Part shown: positions 22,209-27,905 of the stretch, in pieces
Layout of the letters: the number at the start of each line of letters is the position of its first letter
How positions within the stretch are numbered: position 1 is the first letter of the stretch
Source: Conidiobolus incongruus B7586
Taxonomy: Eukaryota; Entomophthoromycota; Entomophthoromycetes; Entomophthorales; Conidiobolaceae
Length of the DNA: 27,905 bases
Assembly (NCBI GenBank): GCA_000697335.1
Contig: JNEM01009384.1
Span: 1-27,905, forward strand
Reading direction: 5' to 3'
The notes under the pieces: generated by a model
Seen by the model: the letters and a program-made list of their open reading frames with translations, nothing else
The model's database searches: none
Told to the model about the DNA's origin: nothing
Made by a program: the position numbers and the translations under genes

Positions 22209-22845
22209 TTCCATTTTAAATTATTCGCATTCCAAGTGTTTAATTAATTTATTCTAAAATAGCAGTGATCCAACTATTAATTTTATAATATAGCATCTTG
22301 ATTCATTTTTTTATCATTTAAAAGTTATTCTGTTTGTAAGGTTTATAAGATTATACTGAAATTTTTTAATATTCACTATAAATTATTAAATAGTTCTAAA
22401 AACTTTACATTGAATATTCAATATAATTTTTAAATTTAATTAGTTAAATTTTAAATGAACAATCATTTAAGTTTATAAATTTTATAAAATCAATATCAAT
22501 ATTATTTTAATATTTTGAACAACTTCAATGAGAACTATAATTTAAAAATAATTGCAAATTGTAATTATTGTAATGATTTAAAATTAATACATAATCAAAA
22601 TTATCATAATTTAACCATATATAAAGAGTTTAGTAATTATTATTGCAATAACAGTATATAATTGATTTAATTAAAATATTTGTAATTGAAAAAAAGATAT
22701 TTTAAAAATATAAATAAAAATTTATAAAAATAATATATAATTTGAAAAGAATCCAAAGTGAAAATTAGTGAAATAATTTTGTGTTAATTTTGGAAATTAA
22801 TATGAATATTAATTGTCTGATTTAGAATTTAAAATAATGAGCTAA
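22209..22845. other. AT-rich spacer before the tRNA gene
   Basis: Only short A/T runs; BUD6's 3' UTR must lie at the left end. No gene seen. Confidence 0.6.
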
Positions 22846-22916
22846 GCCGTTGTAGTATAGTGGTAGTACGAAGCGTTGTGGCCGCTCAGACCGCGGTTCG
22901 ATTCCGCGCAACGGCA
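22846..22916 (+). tRNA. tRNA-His(GUG): tRNA-His, anticodon GUG
   Basis: 71-nt cloverleaf without intron. The 7-bp acceptor GCCGTTG/CAACGGC pairs perfectly. The D-arm is GTATAGTGGTAGTAC; the anticodon stem is AAGCG/CGCTC with loop TTGTGGC, anticodon GTG at 22878-22880; the T-arm is CGCGG-TTCGATT-CCGCG, followed by discriminator A. The first anticodon-stem pair is an A-C mismatch. The base before the gene is A, so the G at position -1 required by histidyl-tRNA synthetase must be added after transcription, as in other eukaryotes. The D-arm and T-arm match Pol III A and B boxes. Confidence 0.95.
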
Positions 22917-22940
22917 TTGACAGATCTTAAATCTCTATTC

Positions 22941-22945
22941 TTTTT
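22941..22945 (+). terminator. Pol III oligo-T terminator of tRNA-His
   Basis: A run of five T residues 25 nt after the tRNA's last base; the first T4+ run downstream, as expected for RNA polymerase III. Confidence 0.6.
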
Positions 22946-23732
22946 CTTACCTAACTTTCAAATTTTTATTCCAAATATATTTCAATATATTCATTATATT
23001 CAATTTAATTTTCTTAATTTAAATACTCTTTATTTATTGTTTTGGTTAATTTTATAAATCAGGTTTCTTTAATTATCTATATTTGAATTGATATTTGAAA
23101 CGTGTTCAATAAATTCATATATTATTAACAAATTCCAATTTTTTTCCAAATTATTAATATATATATTAACAAATATTCTAGCTATATTTTTAATTATCTC
23201 AATTTTTTATTTATTAATACAATATTAATCTCAACTTTCAACAACTGAAATTATTTAATTCCATTCAATCATCAAAAAACATAAATAATATAACATAAAG
23301 TATTCATATTTTTTAAAATATCAATATTTTCAATGATATTATACAATTAGGGTTTATTAATTATTTGATCGATATTATTGAGAGTACATTATTCTTTCAA
23401 TCAGTTTTTTTGGAGAAAATTAAATATTCGCTAATTCAATATAATTCATTAATATAGTTATCTCTAAAATAGAGTATTGAATATCAATTATTTATTTTAG
23501 TATTAAATTCAATATATATTTAAATGAATTTTATATTTTGATATTTATGTTTTTTTTCTTTTTTATACTCTTGTCCTATCTTCAATTGATTTTATCAATT
23601 CAATAATAACTGTCATATGACATTATCAATAATAAATTGAAATCAATTAAAATGAATTCATTGAATTGTCACTCAGTGGAATCTTTCAGTTGTCTATTGA
23701 TAAAAATACTCTTTCAATAAAACTTAAAGCAT

Positions 23733-23742
23733 GAGCATGCTC
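23733..23742. promoter_or_regulatory. Palindrome GAGCATGCTC upstream of DUF1365 gene
   Basis: Perfect 10-nt palindrome about 30 nt before the TATA-like box, in a GC island within AT-rich DNA. It may be a dimeric transcription-factor site; no factor can be named. Confidence 0.3.
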
Positions 23743-23772
23743 TTTCAGGATCCACCATCTCATCAATCAACT

Positions 23773-23780
23773 TATAAAAG
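23773..23780 (+). promoter_or_regulatory. TATA-box-like TATAAAAG
   Basis: Consensus TATA element about 155 nt before the ATG at 23934. In DNA this AT-rich a chance match is likely, but the G-ended consensus and the nearby palindrome make it plausible. Confidence 0.3.
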
Positions 23781-23933
23781 AGAATTGATTGATAAATAGA
23801 ATTAGATCACTTGATACCAATTGGATCGAATTCATTATGATTAAATTCTAAAATTAATATAAATAGGATTAAGGAGAGAATATTTATTATAGTTTTTATC
23901 AATTAATTAATTGAAAAATATTCAATAAAAAGA

Positions 23934-25673
23934 ATGGCAAAAAATATTAATACAAATAATAATGAAAATTCAGTGAAATATCAACCACCTTATCTTTATT
24001 ACGTTAGAACTTTTCATAAACGTAATGATCCTATAGAACATAAATTTGAATATCCTCTGTTTTATGTAGGTATTGACATATTGAACACTGAATTCAACTA
24101 TGATCACTACCTCATACCCAGATGGATGTTCAACATCAACGGTTCGGGTATCCTATCCATCAGAGAGTGTGACTATTTAGGCAGCAGTCACGAAACACTA
24201 CGGGAACGATTTTTACATTTGATAAGTACTACGACAAATTTGAATATTGATGAAATTGAGAGGGTGTTGCTAGTGACTACACCTCGAGTATTCGGCTACG
24301 CTTTCAACCCCGTGTCATTCTACTTCATCTACGACAAAAGAATGAAATTGATAGGATGTGTTTACGAAGTAAATAACACATTTGGGGAAAAGTACTGGTA
24401 CCCGATGGTGGTAGACGCCGGTCAAAATATCGGAAATCAAAAGTACTTGCAATTCGTCGTTCCCAGAAAGTTTCACGTATCGCCCTTTAACCATCGGTTC
24501 GGGATCTACAGAACGAGGTTGGTGGATCCTTTGGCTCATGAGCATTTAAAAGTGGCTATGCATTTGTGTAATGGCAATAATGAAAAGAAAAGCTGGTTTT
24601 ATGCTGATGTCCAAGGTCGCCAACTACCTCTGAATTTTACAAACTGCGTCAAATTGTTATCCAACTATCCAGTGAATGTTTTTCTGACAGTCCCCAGAAT
24701 TTTATACCAAGCGTATCAGTTGCACTATCACAAGAATCTGAAGGTTTTCCCAAGACCTAACCCCATTGACTATACTTTGGTGAAGCGTAAGCCCAACAGT
24801 CGTCAAGCTCATTTCAGAGATATTTGCCTAAAGTGGTTTGAAAAACTTGTTGAGTATCATGGCGATTATGAGTTAGAAATTATAGGCCCTCAAACCCACG
24901 AATATTATCATTTTATACCCACAAAGCCCGGGGAATTGGTTGAAAAGATTACTTTAAGGATGAATAGCTATGATCTCTACACCTCCCTAGTGCTGTACTC
25001 CCGAGACGAGCGCGAATTCGTCCTGGGAGTGGGATTGACACATATGACCAACTCGTTCAACTGTGACCAATTGGCGTCATTCGTGGATTTGATATCCACT
25101 ACACTACCCACTACGTCACATGATGCTGAGGTGTGGCTCTGGTTCTTTGGGATCAGCTGCAGCGTGCGCCAATATTTCCGGAGAAACTACTGGCGTATGG
25201 ACTGGTATGAATTCAACGAGAATACGCTACTTGACATCATGCCTGACTGGCTCCTCGCAATCAGTGTACCACCCAAACAGTCCCACACCACCCGACAACG
25301 CGCTACCCCCCTTTGGTTAGAACCGATTGACCAACCTCGTCACCATCCCATTGACGAGATCTACTTCACCTCACTGGATTATGTCACAGACTATTGGTAC
25401 CTTATCCTCCTACTCCTCCACTTCCACTTCTACCTCCTCGTTCAAGCCATCCTCGACAAATTGGAAATGCGACTGTTCTTTTACGCGGCCACTTTCCACA
25501 ACAATTACAATATATTAACGAGATCTCAACGCTTCTTCGATTATGTTAAACTTTACTTCGATGGAAATCTGTCCCAGAAGGAGGATTCAGAATATTTTAG
25601 AGAAGTGCCTAACACTTTAGAAAAAATACAAATGAAAAAATTTTTAGAAGTTATGGAAGAATTCGAGGATTAA
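23934..25673 (+). CDS. DUF1365 family protein with long C-terminal extension
   Basis: Single exon, 579 aa, unlike its intron-bearing neighbours. Residues 20 to about 285 match DUF1365: YVRTFHKRNDPIEHKFEYPL at the start (23-42), PRWMFNINGSGILS, RECDYLG, TPRVFGYAFNPVSFYFIYD (116-134), EVNNTFGEKYWYP (145-157), KFHVSPF (179-185), and NYPVNVFLTVPRILYQA, which corresponds to the family's closing hydrophobic helix. The remaining 290 residues are not family-typical; they include a hydrophobic segment at about 487-508 that could span a membrane. Bacterial DUF1365 genes often sit next to amine oxidase-like and cyclopropane-fatty-acid-synthase genes, hinting at lipid modification, but the biochemical role is not established and no such neighbour is present here. 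The ATG follows an AT-rich leader; the next Met is far downstream. Confidence 0.92.
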   Translation: MAKNINTNNNENSVKYQPPYLYYVRTFHKRNDPIEHKFEYPLFYVGIDILNTEFNYDHYLIPRWMFNINGSGILSIRECDYLGSSHETLRERFLHLISTTTNLNIDEIERVLLVTTPRVFGYAFNPVSFYFIYDKRMKLIGCVYEVNNTFGEKYWYPMVVDAGQNIGNQKYLQFVVPRKFHVSPFNHRFGIYRTRLVDPLAHEHLKVAMHLCNGNNEKKSWFYADVQGRQLPLNFTNCVKLLSNYPVNVFLTVPRILYQAYQLHYHKNLKVFPRPNPIDYTLVKRKPNSRQAHFRDICLKWFEKLVEYHGDYELEIIGPQTHEYYHFIPTKPGELVEKITLRMNSYDLYTSLVLYSRDEREFVLGVGLTHMTNSFNCDQLASFVDLISTTLPTTSHDAEVWLWFFGISCSVRQYFRRNYWRMDWYEFNENTLLDIMPDWLLAISVPPKQSHTTRQRATPLWLEPIDQPRHHPIDEIYFTSLDYVTDYWYLILLLLHFHFYLLVQAILDKLEMRLFFYAATFHNNYNILTRSQRFFDYVKLYFDGNLSQKEDSEYFREVPNTLEKIQMKKFLEVMEEFED

Positions 25674-27905
25674 AATCAAAAAAAACACACTATAATCTCT
25701 TTTATAACATAAAAAATATTTTATAAATGGATTAATTCAGATTGTGATTTAAACTCAAAAAATTTATATTAAATCTATTATAACCAAATCATTTATTATA
25801 AAAATTTATAATTGATAAAATATTATTGATAAAAATTGAATACTGTTATGCGCAAATATGATCAAGAAAAATCGATCTTCAAGTAAAACATATGTTAAGT
25901 TGTTAAATTGATCCAGTACATCTGATATATAAATTTAAACCATTAATCAGTTAAAATCAATATAAAATGATATTCAATTTTATAATTTAACAAACGAATC
26001 ATTGTTCAACAGCTGCTTTAGTATTTTAAAATCCTTTAAAAATGATAAAATTTGTGTATAATAATTTATTATATGTTAAGCTATGACACATGCTCATTTA
26101 ACTATAAATATCATAGAACTACCTCATATTTATTGTTCCTTAATCTATATTTTGATTAAATCATATTAAAAATAGAATGATATGAATTAAAATTTTTGAA
26201 TTAAGTTAGAAAATGAAATTAAGGTCGAACCATTATCAAATCATAGTCCTTTATTAATCCATAATTCTCTCAATTTATCATTTTATTTCAATTTGATAAA
26301 ATTTTAAATTATTTCCAATTAGTAACTTTCATAAGTTTGAGCAAATCCATGGTTACAGGTTTTTTGATAGCTAACCAACCCTGGAAATTAGTATAAAATT
26401 TTCATAGTAGTCAATATATATTGTGAATTATTTAAGAATTAGTAAGGATTAATAATATGGAAATATTTCTTTATAGTTTGAAATATTATATTTAGTTTTC
26501 ACTCTCATTAATATTGTTGTTAAATTAATTATCAATAATATACCAAATCAAATTGAAATCAAAATATCATATATATATATATATGTTTTAAAATTAGAAT
26601 AATCACTATTATTGAAATATAGATAATTATTTGGAACTTATTGCTTATTATTTATTACTAAATTTTGAATTAAAAATAATTAATATCATATAATCCAATT
26701 ATTATTAAGTTTTTTATTAAAATATATCTTAAGAAATTCAGTTCAATAGACTATATTATATTTCAATTTAAATTATTATATATTTAGAATTAATATATTA
26801 ATTAAATTATTTCTTATTATTTTTAAGTTTTTTCTATTAGTATTTTATATTGATTATTAGACAGATTAAAATTTAAACATTTAATTATTTAAATATTTCA
26901 ATTAATAAAATTAAATAGAAATAATAAATATACTTTTATATTAATTAAATTAAAAGGATATTGTTCAACTATTATTAAAAATAAATAATAGTTATAGTAA
27001 TTTTTAATTATTTTGCCTTGATATTATTAAATACAAGAGATTAAATATATATATTGAATATGTTTTGATAATAAAGCAACTATTACATACTTTAATATCA
27101 TTTATAATTTAGTTATTAAAATCAAAATAAAAAAAATATATAATATAAAAAAAATTTTTATAAAAATATTTTATTTAACATATTCAGAGCATTATTAGTT
27201 GAATAAAAAATTTAAAATTTATGTCCTATTGTTTATAAATAATCAAAAATATATTTTATAATAAATCTTTGATATTGAAATAACTATTTATAAATCAAAA
27301 AACAATAATCATAATAAAAATAATTGATATTCAAATTATTTATTTTCACGATTAATACGGATTAATTTTTTGATTCAAGCTATCAAGTAATCTATTCGCA
27401 AAAACAAGTTTTAAGTTGATATATATGACAATATTATATTATAAGTGATAAATGGTTATATAAGTATTGGATGAATTTGATATAAGTAATATATATATTT
27501 TATATAAAAATATATCATAAAATTATTTAACTATTTACCATTTATCTATAATACATGCTTATTTATATCTCTTTTTAATATTATATATAAATCAAATTTA
27601 AAATATCAAATATTAAAAATTTAGCAAATTTTATTTATTTTTTTTGAATATTTAATAAAAAACTAAGTATTAAAGTTATTATATTTAATTATGATTTAAT
27701 ATATTTATTTAAAAAATTAAAAAGCTTTATATAAATAAGCTTTAGACTTTTATTTTATTTTTATGCAAAAATTTACTATTAAATATATAAATTGATAGTT
27801 TATTATCAAATCAAAATTATATATAATTTAAATTTTTTTAATTAACATATTATAAATATATTTTTAATATTAAATATATTAGCAAATCTAATTTATTTTT
27901 CATAA
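25674..27905. other. AT-rich gene-free tail of the window
   Basis: Low-complexity A/T DNA with stops in all frames, including an AT dinucleotide run near 26569-26585. No protein gene, tRNA, transposon end or telomeric repeat is visible. Confidence 0.6.

Larger units (their letters stand above)
22946..23933. other. AT-rich spacer and promoter of the DUF1365 gene
   Basis: No ORF of note. The last 250 bases hold a perfect 10-nt palindrome GAGCATGCTC (23733-23742), a TATAAAAG box (23773-23780), and a pair CAATCAA/TTGATTG flanking that box. Confidence 0.55.

Noticed and set aside
22860-23057. Plus-strand 65-codon frame overlapping the tRNA
   Set aside because: It runs through the tRNA gene and then AT-rich spacer encoding mostly Phe, Ile and Leu; a chance frame.
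26569-26585. AT repeat and surrounding AT-rich tail as an origin, centromere or telomere-proximal signal
   Set aside because: Nothing distinguishes it from the other spacers; no telomeric repeat or consensus is visible.
1-27905. CRISPR array, bacterial operons or plasmid features
   Set aside because: Spliceosomal introns throughout, a eukaryotic tRNA-His and only eukaryotic gene families; repeats seen are simple microsatellites.

Overview
The window is a eukaryotic nuclear segment, almost certainly fungal. Intergenic DNA is extremely AT-rich. Protein genes are interrupted by tiny GT-AG introns: I count 31, of 44-97 nt and mostly 45-60 nt, with TAG acceptors in nearly all cases and TACTAA-like branch sites in several. 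BUD6, a HAL2/MET22-type nucleotidase and a tail-anchored heme oxygenase fit fungi. The compact genes and AT bias suggest an early-diverging lineage, for example Entomophthoromycotina/Conidiobolus-like; that placement is inference only.

Layout, left to right: AT-rich spacer (1-2766); heme oxygenase (+, 2767-3901, 5 exons); HUS1 checkpoint clamp subunit (-, 4653-5828, 7 exons including a 13-nt micro-exon); AT-rich spacer with gene-like debris; a dead molybdenum-cofactor gene of MoaC/MOCS1B type (+, about 7454-8035, three in-frame stops); PTPA/RRD phosphatase-2A activator (-, 8055-9229, 6 exons); ALG14 (-, 9505-10329, 5 exons); a convergent pair of paralogous single-C2H2-finger proteins that I cannot name (+, 11203-12496 and -, 13055-14411); a gene desert of about 3 kb; HAL2/MET22/BPNT1-type bisphosphate nucleotidase (-, 17374-18629, 5 exons with a 7-nt first exon); a decayed mariner-type transposase (+, about 19319-19769); BUD6 (+, 20169-22208, 3 exons); tRNA-His(GUG) (+, 22846-22916); an intronless DUF1365 protein (+, 23934-25673); and a gene-free AT-rich tail.

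The genes do not form one pathway, as expected for a fungal chromosome: haem breakdown, DNA-damage checkpoint, phosphatase assembly, N-glycan precursor synthesis, sulfate assimilation/salt tolerance and polarity. Most protein genes were assembled by hand from exons; every exon chain sums to a whole number of codons and gives a protein of the family's usual size.

The most interesting items are the MoaC pseudogene (implying relaxed need for molybdenum cofactor), the convergent zinc-finger paralogs (31 consecutive identical residues at the C-terminal finger despite 16 synonymous codon differences, exons 2 and 3 of identical length, and a similar C-tract element about 190 nt upstream of both starts), and the HUS1 micro-exon.
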